The notes below the pieces were generated by a model, which was not told where the DNA came from, made no database searches, and worked only from the letters and a program-made list of their open reading frames with translations. Position numbers and translations under genes: made by a program. 64,000 nucleotides of DNA from Pseudomonas solani (lineage in GTDB: Bacteria > Pseudomonadota > Gammaproteobacteria > Pseudomonadales > Pseudomonadaceae): the NCBI RefSeq assembly GCF_026072635.1, contig NZ_AP023081.1, positions 3,530,501-3,594,500 of the forward strand, given 5' to 3'. Every line of letters starts with the position of its first letter. The first letter of the stretch is position 1. This document shows positions 16,983 to 24,614 of the stretch, in pieces.

Positions 16983-18035
16983 ATGAGCAAATTCTGGAGT
17001 CCCTTCGTCAAGGAACTGGTGCCCTACGTTCCGGGCGAGCAGCCGAAGATCGCCAACCTGGTGAAGCTGAACACCAACGAAAACCCCTACGGGCCGTCGC
17101 CGAAGGCCATCGCCGCCATGCAGGCGGAACTGGGTGACAGCCTGCGCCTGTACCCGGACCCGAACAGCGACCGCCTCAAGCAGGCCGTCGCAGAGTACTA
17201 CGGCGTGACAACCGCCCAGGTGTTCGTCGGCAACGGTTCGGACGAGGTGCTGGCGCACATCTTCCACGGCCTGTTCCAGCACGGCCGCCCGCTGCTGTTC
17301 CCTGACGTGAGCTACAGCTTCTACCCGGTCTATTGCGGCCTCTACGGCATCCCTTTCGAAGCGTTGCCGCTGGATGAGCAGTTCCAGATCCGCGTCGAAG
17401 ACTACGCGCGCCCCAACGCCGGCATCATCTTCCCCAACCCGAACGCCCCCACCGGCTGCCTGCTGGCGCTGGAGGCGGTGGAGAAGCTGCTGCAGGGCAG
17501 CCCGGATACGGTGGTGGTGGTCGACGAGGCCTACATCGACTTCGGCGGGCAGAGCGCCATTGCCCTGGTGGACCGTTACCCGAACCTGCTGGTCACCCAG
17601 ACGCTGTCCAAGTCCCGCTCCCTCGCCGGCCTGCGTGTGGGCCTGGCGGTGGGGCACCCGGACCTGATCGAGGCCCTGGAGCGCATCAAGAACAGCTTCA
17701 ACTCCTACCCGCTGGACCGCATGGCCATAGTCGGCGCCGCTGCGGCGTTCGAGGACCGCGAATGGTTCGAGCAGACCTGTGCCAAGGTCATCGACAGCCG
17801 CGAGCGGGTGGTGAGCGAACTGGAAAAGCGTGGCTTCGAGGTGTTGCCTTCGGCGGCCAACTTCATCTTTGCCCGTCACCCGGGCAAGGATGCGGCGGGC
17901 ATTGCTGCCGGCCTGCGCGAGAAGGGCGTGATCGTGCGTCACTTCAAGCAGGAACGCATCGCCCAGTTCCTGCGCATTACCATCGGCACGCCGGAGCAGA
18001 ACCAGGCGCTGCTGGATGCGCTCGACGCTGGCTGA
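16983..18035 (+). CDS. hisC: Histidinol-phosphate aminotransferase
   Basis: PLP-dependent aminotransferase (fold type I) acting on imidazole-acetol phosphate, 350 residues. The PLP lysine is in TLSKSRSLAGLRVG near residue 211, the cofactor Asp/Tyr in VVVDEAYIDFGG, and the substrate-binding NTNENPYGPS is near the start. The ATG at 16983 is chosen; another ATG at 16977 overlaps the hisD stop and would add two residues. A strong terminator follows. Confidence 0.96.
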   Translation: MSKFWSPFVKELVPYVPGEQPKIANLVKLNTNENPYGPSPKAIAAMQAELGDSLRLYPDPNSDRLKQAVAEYYGVTTAQVFVGNGSDEVLAHIFHGLFQHGRPLLFPDVSYSFYPVYCGLYGIPFEALPLDEQFQIRVEDYARPNAGIIFPNPNAPTGCLLALEAVEKLLQGSPDTVVVVDEAYIDFGGQSAIALVDRYPNLLVTQTLSKSRSLAGLRVGLAVGHPDLIEALERIKNSFNSYPLDRMAIVGAAAAFEDREWFEQTCAKVIDSRERVVSELEKRGFEVLPSAANFIFARHPGKDAAGIAAGLREKGVIVRHFKQERIAQFLRITIGTPEQNQALLDALDAG

Positions 18036-18051
18036 TTCCGCTGCCATGAAC

Positions 18052-18087
18052 GAAAAAGCCGAGACGGGAAACCGCCTCGGCTTTTTC
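18052..18087. terminator. Bidirectional terminator between hisC and the DUF4198 gene
   Basis: GAAAAAGCCGAG (18052-18063) pairs perfectly with CTCGGCTTTTTC (18076-18087), with a 12-base loop. A-run and T-run flank both sides, so it can end transcription from both converging genes. Confidence 0.9.
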
Positions 18088-18106
18088 ATGGCTCAAGGGT
18101 TGCCGA

Positions 18107-18835
18107 TCATTCGTGATGGGCTTCGCCAACGAAGGTCAGCGAGGTGAAGAAGCCGTGCTCCTTGGCTTCCGGGTCCTTGTCGGTCTTCAGCGTCGCCTGT
18201 GCGGCGATCACGTTGAGGCCGGCGTTGCGTACCAGCACCTTGGCCTTGCCCTGGGCGTCGGTGGTGGCGCTGACGGTATGCGGGTCGCTGCGGTAGTCGC
18301 CGTACAGCTCGATGCCGGCTGCGGGCTTGCCGTCCAGCAGCACCTGCACCGGCAGCGGCTTGCCGGGGCCGACGCCGAGCGGATCGACCTGCGGCACGAT
18401 GACCAGGCGCACGCGCTCCAGTGCCGGCAGCTTGGCGCCTTCCTGGTAGACCGCCAGGCTGTACTTCCAGGTATGGATGGAGGCGATAGCGCCCTTCACC
18501 TGATCGCGGCCCTTGTTGATCCACTGCTTGTCGGCAGTCTGTGACCAGGCGCCGTTGTCCAGCGCCACGGCCAGGCTGGCCGGCGGCTTGAGGGGTTGCA
18601 GGCGGGCGTGGTCGTCGAGGCGCTGAACGGTGACCGGGATCATCCGGCCTGCCTTGTCGTAGGCCCAGGCGCCGCTGACCTTTTCGGCCTTGAAGGCATC
18701 ATCCTCGGCGCCGTGTCCGTAGATGACTTCGATGTTGCCGCGGCGCTGTTCGGTCCAGAGCCCGTGGGCCTGGGCCTGGCCGGCGAGGAGGGCGCCGAGG
18801 GCGGCGGTGAGCAGCAGTTTGCTGTGGAGTCGCAT
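18107..18835 (-). CDS. DUF4198-family periplasmic protein
   Basis: A 242-residue exported protein. The signal peptide LLLTAALGALLAGQAQA ends with cleavage expected before HGLW, so the mature chain would begin with histidine, a usual feature of DUF4198 proteins. A GHG motif follows (VIYGHGAEDDAF), and the C-terminus ends GEAHHE. A beta-sandwich segment around residues 155-215 resembles the carboxypeptidase-regulatory or CNA-B-like fold. DUF4198 proteins often lie by nickel, cobalt or other metal transporters. Here the gene starts 12 bases after the TonB-receptor gene, so the two are co-transcribed. A metal-binding periplasmic role is inferred. Confidence 0.8.
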   Translation of the reverse strand: MRLHSKLLLTAALGALLAGQAQAHGLWTEQRRGNIEVIYGHGAEDDAFKAEKVSGAWAYDKAGRMIPVTVQRLDDHARLQPLKPPASLAVALDNGAWSQTADKQWINKGRDQVKGAIASIHTWKYSLAVYQEGAKLPALERVRLVIVPQVDPLGVGPGKPLPVQVLLDGKPAAGIELYGDYRSDPHTVSATTDAQGKAKVLVRNAGLNVIAAQATLKTDKDPEAKEHGFFTSLTFVGEAHHE

Positions 18836-18847
18836 GGGGAGTCCTTG

Positions 18848-20935
18848 TCAGAGGTTGAGGGTCAGGCTGAGGGTGAGGTTGCGCGGGTCGCCCGGCAGCA
18901 CCCAGACGTTGTTGTAGGAGCGCTCGTAGTACTTGCGGTCGAAGACGTTGTTGAGGTTCAGGCCGATGCTCAGGTCATCGCTGGCCTTGTAGTGGGCGAG
19001 CAGGTCGAGGGTGCTGTAGGCGGGCAGTTCGAACTGGCTGCCGGCCTGGCCGGAGCGGTCGCCTACGTAGTTGGCCGCCGCGCCGACATCCGAGCCGCGC
19101 AGCCAGCCGTCCTGGAACTCGTAGACGCCCATCAGGCTGCCGCTGTGCTTGGCGATGCCGAGCAGGCGGCTGCCTTCGGGCAGGGTGTTGTCCTCGGTCA
19201 CCTCGGCATCGATATAGGCGTAGGCGCCGATCAGGCGGAAGGCGTCGCTGAGCTGGCCGGCGACCTGCACGTCCAGGCCCTGGCTGCGGGCCTTGCCGGC
19301 GGCGATGTTCTGGCTGGGGTCGTTCGGGTCGGCGGTGAGCACGTTTTCCTTCTCGATATGGAAGAGCGCGGCTGTGGCGCCCAGCCGGCCCTCGAACAGG
19401 TCGAGCTTGACCCCGCTCTCATAGCCGACGCCCTTCTCCGGCTTGAACACGGTGCCGCGGCTGCTGATGGCGTTGGGTTTCACCGAGGTGGAGGCGTTGG
19501 CGAACACCCCGACTTCCGGGGTGAGCTGGTAGAGCAGGCCCAGGCGCGGCGTGACCACATCCTTGTGCTGGGCGTTGTGGATGCGCGTGGAGCGGTCCAG
19601 GGCTGCTTGCTCGAGGCGCTCGATGCGCACGCCCACCAGCCCGCGCAGCCGATCGGTGAAGGCGATCTGGTCCTGCAGGTTCAGCGAATGGCTTTCCACC
19701 CGCTCGAAGAAGTCGTTCTTGCGGGTGAGCGCGGGCTTGGCCTGGCCGTATGCGGGGTTGTGGATGTCCAGGCCGTAGCTGAACAGGGTGTCGCTCTGGG
19801 GATACTTCTGGCTGTTGCGGTAGTTCTCGTACTCCAGGCCGATCAGTGTCTGGTGCTGCCAGGTGCCGGTGGCGAAGGTGCCGTGCAGTTCGGCCTGGGT
19901 GATGCTGTTGTTCCATTCGAAATCGCGCTGGCGATAGAAGCGGCTGACGATGTCGCCGGACAGGCGCGAGGTTTCCGAGGAGTCGCCGGCCAGGTGGCCC
20001 TGGGCGTAGTGGTTGGCCAGGCGCAGCTTCCAGTCCTCGTTCAGGTAGTGCTCGAGGCTGACCTGCAGCATCTGGTTGCGGTTGCGGATTTCGCCGTCGT
20101 TGGGTTCGCCGAGGAAGGTGGAGCGCTTGACCGAGCCGAGCTGGTTGCCCGGGGCGGGAATGCCGCGATCGAACACCGACTCGTGGCGCACGAACTCGCT
20201 CTCGATCAGCAGGCGCGTATCCGGGCTGAGCTGCCAACTGAGGGAGGGGCTGACCACCACGCGCTCGCTGCCGACGTGATCGCGGAAGCTTTGGTTGTCC
20301 TCCACCGCCAGGTTGATGCGCGACAGCAGGGTGCCGGCGTCGTCCAGCGGCGTGTTGACGTCGAGGCTGCTGCGGTAGCGGTCCCAGCTGCCCGCGCTGG
20401 CGCTGAAGCGGGCGAAGGCTTCCTCTTCGGGCTTCTTGGTGACGATATTGACCAGGCCGCCCGGGTCCCCACGTCCGTAGAGGCTGGCCGCCGGGCCCTT
20501 GAGTACTTCGATGCGCTCGATGGTGGAGGCGTCCGGCGAGCTGTAGCTGCCACGGTTGATGGCGAAGCCGTTCTTGTACAGCTCGCCGGTGGTGAAGCCG
20601 CGCACGCTGTAGTTGAGGAAGGTCAGGCCACCGAAGTTGTTCTGCCGGGACACGCCGCCGGCGAAGTCCAAGGCGCGGTCGATGCGGGTGGTGTTGAGGT
20701 CTTCCAGTACCCGGGCGGGCACCACGGCCACGGATTGGGGGATGTCGCGCAGGTCGGAGTCGGTGCGGGTGGCGCTCGCCGAGCGGGTGGCGCGGTAGCC
20801 GGTGACGGGGCCGTCGGCGCGCTCGTGGCGGGATTCGATGGTGATCTCTTCGAGTTCCAGTGGTGCGGCGAGGGAGTTGCTGCTGGCCAGGCCGAGCGCC
20901 AGGCCGGCGGCCGAGGCGAGGGTGCGGGACTTCAT
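18848..20935 (-). CDS. TonB-dependent siderophore-type receptor
   Basis: An outer-membrane receptor of 695 residues. Order: signal peptide (1-23, ending SLAA), TonB box-like LEEITIES just after it, plug domain (about 45-155 with DIPQSVAVVP, YSVRGF and IERIEVLKGPAASLYG), then a 22-strand barrel. There is no N-terminal signalling (STN) domain, so it is not a sigma/anti-sigma-linked receptor. Sequence style matches the siderophore-receptor family, but the ligand is unknown. The C-terminus ends in leucine, not the usual aromatic residue. A Zur-like palindrome lies 26 bases upstream, so zinc control and a metallophore ligand are plausible (inference). Confidence 0.9.
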   Translation of the reverse strand: MKSRTLASAAGLALGLASSNSLAAPLELEEITIESRHERADGPVTGYRATRSASATRTDSDLRDIPQSVAVVPARVLEDLNTTRIDRALDFAGGVSRQNNFGGLTFLNYSVRGFTTGELYKNGFAINRGSYSSPDASTIERIEVLKGPAASLYGRGDPGGLVNIVTKKPEEEAFARFSASAGSWDRYRSSLDVNTPLDDAGTLLSRINLAVEDNQSFRDHVGSERVVVSPSLSWQLSPDTRLLIESEFVRHESVFDRGIPAPGNQLGSVKRSTFLGEPNDGEIRNRNQMLQVSLEHYLNEDWKLRLANHYAQGHLAGDSSETSRLSGDIVSRFYRQRDFEWNNSITQAELHGTFATGTWQHQTLIGLEYENYRNSQKYPQSDTLFSYGLDIHNPAYGQAKPALTRKNDFFERVESHSLNLQDQIAFTDRLRGLVGVRIERLEQAALDRSTRIHNAQHKDVVTPRLGLLYQLTPEVGVFANASTSVKPNAISSRGTVFKPEKGVGYESGVKLDLFEGRLGATAALFHIEKENVLTADPNDPSQNIAAGKARSQGLDVQVAGQLSDAFRLIGAYAYIDAEVTEDNTLPEGSRLLGIAKHSGSLMGVYEFQDGWLRGSDVGAAANYVGDRSGQAGSQFELPAYSTLDLLAHYKASDDLSIGLNLNNVFDRKYYERSYNNVWVLPGDPRNLTLSLTLNL

Positions 20936-20960
20936 TGTCGGTGGGTCTCAGGGCTTAAAG

Positions 20961-20977
20961 ATGTAATAACATAACAT
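20961..20977. promoter_or_regulatory. Zur-like operator upstream of the TonB receptor
   Basis: The sequence ATGTAAT-AAC-ATAACAT matches the gammaproteobacterial Zur consensus half-site arrangement ATGTTAT-N3-ATAACAT with one mismatch, and lies in an A/T-rich tract 26-42 bases upstream of the receptor start codon. It does not resemble a Fur box. Assignment is by motif recall only. Confidence 0.55.
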
Positions 20978-21035
20978 TTTATTTTTTCATCTTTCACCTG
21001 CCAGCTTCGATTTCATGGGGCGGGGGTGAAATGAA

Positions 21036-21059
21036 GAACGGCGCCATCAGGCGCCGTTC
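21036..21059 (-). terminator. Hairpin at the 3' end of algW
   Basis: GAACGGCGCC (21036-21045) pairs perfectly with GGCGCCGTTC (21050-21059) around the loop ATCA. On the minus strand it follows the algW stop within a few bases and is followed by a broken T-tract. Confidence 0.65.
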
Positions 21060-21062
21060 GGG

Positions 21063-22219
21063 TCAGTTGTTGTCCGCGGGAACGGTTTGCTGTGGCGGCC
21101 TGAGGCCGACTTCGGCGGAGAGGTCGATCTCCTTGCCGTTGCGCATGACTTTGACGCTGACTTTCTCGCCGGGCTTGGTACGGGCCACCTGGTTCATCGA
21201 GCGGCGGCCGTCGCCGGCGGGTTCGCCGTCGATGCTGAGGATGATGTCGCCGGGCTGCAGGTTGGCGCGTTGCGCCGGGCTGTCGCGGTAGATGCCGGCG
21301 ACGACGATGCCCGGGCGCCCTTCGAGGCCGAAGGACTCGGCCAGCTCGGGGGTGAGCGGCTGCACCTCGATGCCCAGCCAGCCACGGATGACCTGGCCGT
21401 GCTCGATGATCGCCTTCATGACTTCCAGGGCCAGTTTGGTGGGGATGGCGAAGCCGATGCCCTGGGAGCCGCCGGACTTGGAGAAGATCGCGGTGTTGAT
21501 ACCGATCAGGTTGCCGTTGGCATCCACCAGGGCGCCACCGGAGTTGCCCGGGTTGATCGCCGCGTCGGTCTGGATGAAGTCTTCGTAGGTATTGAGACCC
21601 AGCTGGTTGCGGCCAGTGGCGCTGATGATGCCCATGGTCACGGTCTGGCCGAAACCGAAGGGGTTGCCGATGGCCAGGGCGACGTCGCCGATACGGATGT
21701 TGTCGGAGCGGCCGAGGGTGATGGCGGGCAGGTTGTCCAGGTCGATCTTGAGCACCGCAAGGTCGGTCTCCGGGTCACCGCCCACCAGGCGTGCCAGGGT
21801 TTCGCGGCCATCCTTGAGGGCCACGACTATCTGGTCGGCGCCCGCAGTGACGTGGTTGTTGGTCAGCAGGTAGCCCTCGGGGCTCATGATCACCGCCGAG
21901 CCAAGGCTGGACTCCATGCGCCGCTGGCGCGGCAGGTTGTCACCGAAGAAGCGGCGGAACTGCGGGTCTTCGAACAACGGATGCGCCGGCTTGCTCACCA
22001 CCTTGGTGGTGTAGAGGTTGACCACGGCGGGGGAGGCGCTGTTCACCGCTTCCGCATAGGACTCCGGGCCCGGGCGCGAGAGGCTGTAACGGGGGCTTCC
22101 TGGAGGTGCACTTCCTGGCGGGGCAGGCCGACCAGTTCGGGGTATTGCTGGATGATCAGCAGTGCTACGAGTACGCCGACAAGCAGGGGCCAGCCGAAGA
22201 AACGCAGGGCCTTGAGCAT
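21063..22219 (-). pseudogene. algW: AlgW/DegS-type periplasmic serine protease, apparent frameshift
   Basis: AlgW cleaves the anti-sigma factor MucA at the inner membrane and starts the AlgU envelope-stress response. The N-terminal anchor (FFGWPLLVGVLVALLIIQQ, from ATG at 22219) is in one frame and stops at 22043. The trypsin-like domain (His in LTNNHVTAGADQ, Asp in ETDLAVLKID, Ser in NPGNSGGALVD) and one PDZ domain are in another frame, open upstream of 22046. The conserved reading passes between the two frames at about 22075-22086, where one missing base, probably a C, would restore it. As written, only a GTG at 22046 could start the protease part. It may be a sequence error or a real lesion. 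Confidence 0.8.
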
Positions 22220-22272
22220 CGAGGGGAATCCTGAGGGTTGCGAGGGGCGAGGGTGCCCCTTAAGGTGGCGCC

Positions 22273-22278
22273 ATTATA
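22273..22278 (-). promoter_or_regulatory. Candidate -10 element for algW
   Basis: On the minus strand, TATAAT lies about 54 bases upstream of the algW ATG (22219), in the 112-base divergent region shared with the Nif3-like gene. I see no convincing -35. Confidence 0.4.
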
Positions 22279-22331
22279 CGGGGCGGCCGCCAATAAAATA
22301 GCCGCTCTCAGCAGCTTATGAGGAGAGGCAG

Positions 22332-23090
22332 ATGGCCATTGCACTGACCACCCTGGTGGAGGAGGTGGAGCGCTTTCTCGGGGCTTCGCGTATCTCGGAT
22401 TACTGCCCGAACGGCCTCCAGGTCGAGGGGCGGCCACAGGTTCGGCGCATCGTCAGCGGGGTCACCGCCAGCCAGGCATTGCTCGATGCCGCGGTGGAAG
22501 CCGAGGCCGATGTGGTGCTGGTCCACCACGGCTATTTCTGGAAGGGCGAGAATCCCTGCGTGGTCGGTATCAAGCAGCGCCGCCTGAAGACTCTGTTGAC
22601 CAATGACATCAGCCTGCTGGCCTATCACCTGCCCCTGGACGTGCACCCGGAAGTGGGCAACAACGTGCAGCTCGCCCGCCAACTGGACATCACCGTCGAA
22701 GGCCCGCTGGAGCCGGACAACCCGCGCACCGTCGGCCTGATCGGCTCCCTGGCCGAACCGCTCACTCCGCGCGATTTCGCTCGCCGCGTACAGGACGTAC
22801 TGGGCCGCGAGCCCCTGCTGGTGGAAGGCTCCGGGATGATCCGTCGCATCGGCTGGTGCACCGGCGGTGGTCAGGGCTACATCGATACGGCCATCGCCGC
22901 CGACGTCGACCTCTACCTCACCGGCGAGGCGTCCGAGCAGACCTTCCACAGCGCTCGCGAGAACGGCATCAGCTTCATCGCTGCCGGCCACCACGCCACT
23001 GAACGCTACGGCGTGCAGGCCCTGGGTGATTACCTGGCGCGGCGTTTCGCCATCGAACACCTGTTCATCGACTGCCCCAATCCCATCTAG
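22332..23090 (+). CDS. Nif3-like dinuclear metal centre protein
   Basis: A 252-residue member of the Nif3/YbgI family, hexameric toroid proteins with a two-metal site. Ligand motifs are visible: VLVHHGYFW near residue 63 and GHHATERYG near residue 220. The E. coli homologue has been linked to GTP cyclohydrolase-like or DNA-damage functions; the true reaction is unsettled. The start follows a strong GAGGAGAGG site and is divergent from algW, a conserved arrangement in Pseudomonas. Confidence 0.9.
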   Translation: MAIALTTLVEEVERFLGASRISDYCPNGLQVEGRPQVRRIVSGVTASQALLDAAVEAEADVVLVHHGYFWKGENPCVVGIKQRRLKTLLTNDISLLAYHLPLDVHPEVGNNVQLARQLDITVEGPLEPDNPRTVGLIGSLAEPLTPRDFARRVQDVLGREPLLVEGSGMIRRIGWCTGGGQGYIDTAIAADVDLYLTGEASEQTFHSARENGISFIAAGHHATERYGVQALGDYLARRFAIEHLFIDCPNPI

Positions 23091-23197
23091 GAAAGGGGCG
23101 CTGGAAGGCCCGTTCCAGCAGGTATAAAGCTAGATCGTTTCGTTCTAAGTGCGCCCCTGAATAGAAGAATGCGCTGTGCTAGAGTGCGCGCTCGTCC

Positions 23198-23213
23198 ACG
23201 GCCCGAAGGCCGT
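23198..23213 (+). other. Short hairpin in the cysD leader
   Basis: ACGGCC (23198-23203) and GGCCGT (23208-23213) form a perfect stem with a CGAA tetraloop 29 bases before the cysD start. The role is unknown. The rest of the 152-base gap before cysD shows no convincing operator that I can name. Confidence 0.4.
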
Positions 23214-23242
23214 TGTATCAGATAAGAAATCCGTGAGTAGCC

Positions 23243-24160
23243 ATGCTCGACAAACTGACGCACCTGAAACAGCTGGAGGCGGAAAGTATCCACATCATTC
23301 GTGAGGTGGCCGCCGAATTCGATAACCCGGTGATGCTGTATTCCATCGGCAAAGACTCCGCCGTCATGCTGCACCTGGCGCGCAAGGCCTTCTTCCCGGG
23401 CAAGCTGCCGTTCCCGGTGATGCATGTCGACACTCAGTGGAAGTTCCAGGAGATGTACCGGTTCCGCGACAAGATGGTCGCCGATCTGGGCCTCGAGCTG
23501 ATCACCCACGTGAACCCCGAGGGCAAGGCCCAGGGCATCAACCCCTTCACCCACGGCAGTGCCAAGCACACCGACATCATGAAGACCGAGGGGCTCAAGC
23601 AGGCCCTGGACAAGTACGGCTTCGATGCTGCCTTCGGTGGTGCCCGCCGCGACGAAGAGAAGTCCCGCGCCAAGGAGCGCGTCTACTCCTTCCGCGACAG
23701 CAAGCATCGCTGGGACCCGAAGAACCAGCGCCCCGAACTGTGGAACGTCTACAACGGCAAGGTGAAGAAGGGCGAGTCGATCCGCGTCTTCCCGCTGTCC
23801 AACTGGACCGAGCTGGACATCTGGCAATACATCTATCTGGAGCAGATCCCGATCGTCCCGCTGTACTTCGCCGCCGAGCGCGAAGTCATCGAGAAAAACG
23901 GCACGCTGATCATGATCGACGACGACCGCATCCTCGAGCACCTCTCGGACGAAGAGAAGGCCCGCATCGAGAAGCGCATGGTGCGTTTCCGCACCCTCGG
24001 TTGCTACCCGCTGACCGGCGCGGTCGAGTCGGAGGCCACCAGCCTCACCGACATCATCCAGGAAATGCTCCTGACCCGAACGTCCGAACGCCAGGGCCGC
24101 GTCATCGACCATGACGGCGCCGGTTCGATGGAAGAGAAAAAGCGGCAGGGGTACTTCTAG
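23243..24160 (+). CDS. cysD: Sulfate adenylyltransferase subunit 2
   Basis: The catalytic ATP-PPi-lyase subunit of ATP sulfurylase, which makes APS from sulfate and ATP. The 305-residue protein has the PP-loop YSIGKDSAVMLHL near residue 33 and family segments FGGARRDEEKSRAKERV and PLSNWTELDIWQYI. It works with the GTPase CysN, whose gene is normally immediately downstream; here a four-helix-bundle gene and repeats separate them by about 450 bases. Control by CysB is likely, but no site is claimed. Confidence 0.97.
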   Translation: MLDKLTHLKQLEAESIHIIREVAAEFDNPVMLYSIGKDSAVMLHLARKAFFPGKLPFPVMHVDTQWKFQEMYRFRDKMVADLGLELITHVNPEGKAQGINPFTHGSAKHTDIMKTEGLKQALDKYGFDAAFGGARRDEEKSRAKERVYSFRDSKHRWDPKNQRPELWNVYNGKVKKGESIRVFPLSNWTELDIWQYIYLEQIPIVPLYFAAEREVIEKNGTLIMIDDDRILEHLSDEEKARIEKRMVRFRTLGCYPLTGAVESEATSLTDIIQEMLLTRTSERQGRVIDHDGAGSMEEKKRQGYF

Positions 24161-24162
24161 CC

Positions 24163-24189
24163 GAAAGCTGAGAGCCGGAAGCTTGAAGC
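24163..24189 (+). repeat. Left inverted-repeat arm of the S23 element
   Basis: Two tandem units, a degenerate GAAAGCTGAGAGC (24164-24176) and GGAAGCTTGAAGC (24177-24189), directly follow the cysD stop. The second is the exact reverse complement of 24587-24599 on the other side of the small gene. Confidence 0.75.
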
Positions 24190-24193
24190 TGTA

Positions 24194-24210
24194 GCAGCAG
24201 GGAGTGCTGC
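24194..24210 (+). promoter_or_regulatory. Hairpin presenting the ribosome binding site of the S23-type gene
   Basis: GCAGCA (24194-24199) and TGCTGC (24205-24210) form a perfect stem whose five-base loop is GGGAG, the Shine-Dalgarno sequence. The stem ends exactly at the ATG (24211). Translation control, possibly by the encoded protein, is conceivable. Confidence 0.55.
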
Positions 24211-24555
24211 ATGAATTTCGAGAAGCTGGATGTATGGAAAAGGGCTGCGCGACTCTCGGTAGAGCTCTACCGACAGTTGCGCAATCTGGAGGACTGGGGA
24301 TTCCGGGACCAGATCACTCGTGCGGGGCTTTCGATACCGAGCAATATTGCCGAGGGCATGAGCCGGGAAGGTAGTCGCGAGAGAGTCAGGTTCCTGCTGA
24401 TTGCCAAAGGCTCCTGCGCGGAGCTGAGGACTCAGCTGTATATAGGCCAGGAAGTCGGCTTCGTGCCGAAGATGTTCGCAAGAGCCTCTATACGGGAAAC
24501 CCAGGAGATCGCAGCCATGTTGTCCAGCCTGATTCGCGTTATACGCCAAGACTGA
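24211..24555 (+). CDS. Four-helix-bundle protein, 23S rRNA intervening-sequence (S23) family
   Basis: A 114-residue protein with the hallmarks of the S23/IVP family: LDVWKRAARLSVELYR at the start, WGFRDQITRAGLSIPSNIAEGM in the middle (residues 30-50), and an AKGSCAELRTQL helix. Family members are encoded inside extra segments of 23S rRNA in Leptospira and Coxiella, and as free genes elsewhere; they form pentameric four-helix bundles that may bind nucleic acid. Here the gene sits between cysD and cysNC, flanked by inverted repeats, and its base use is less GC-rich than its neighbours. That suggests a small inserted element. Function is unknown. Confidence 0.9.
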   Translation: MNFEKLDVWKRAARLSVELYRQLRNLEDWGFRDQITRAGLSIPSNIAEGMSREGSRERVRFLLIAKGSCAELRTQLYIGQEVGFVPKMFARASIRETQEIAAMLSSLIRVIRQD

Positions 24556-24572
24556 TTATTCGCTCGCTGTAG

Positions 24573-24599
24573 GCTTCAAGCTTCTGGCTTCAAGCTTCC
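24573..24599 (+). repeat. Right inverted-repeat arm of the S23 element
   Basis: Two tandem copies, GCTTCAAGCTTC (24573-24584) and GCTTCAAGCTTCC (24587-24599), lie between the S23-type gene and cysNC. They are the reverse complement of the left arm at 24164-24189, together an imperfect repeat of about 27 bases. Confidence 0.75.
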
Positions 24600-24614
24600 A
24601 GCTCGGAGAACGCA

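Noticed and set aside
18596..20974. A 792-codon open frame on the plus strand opposite the TonB receptor
   Set aside because: It is antisense to a well-supported receptor gene and reflects the third-position GC bias. It has no family resemblance or start signal.
20961..20977. A Fur box for the TonB receptor
   Set aside because: The palindrome lacks the GATAAT-type hexamers of Fur boxes and fits the Zur pattern better.
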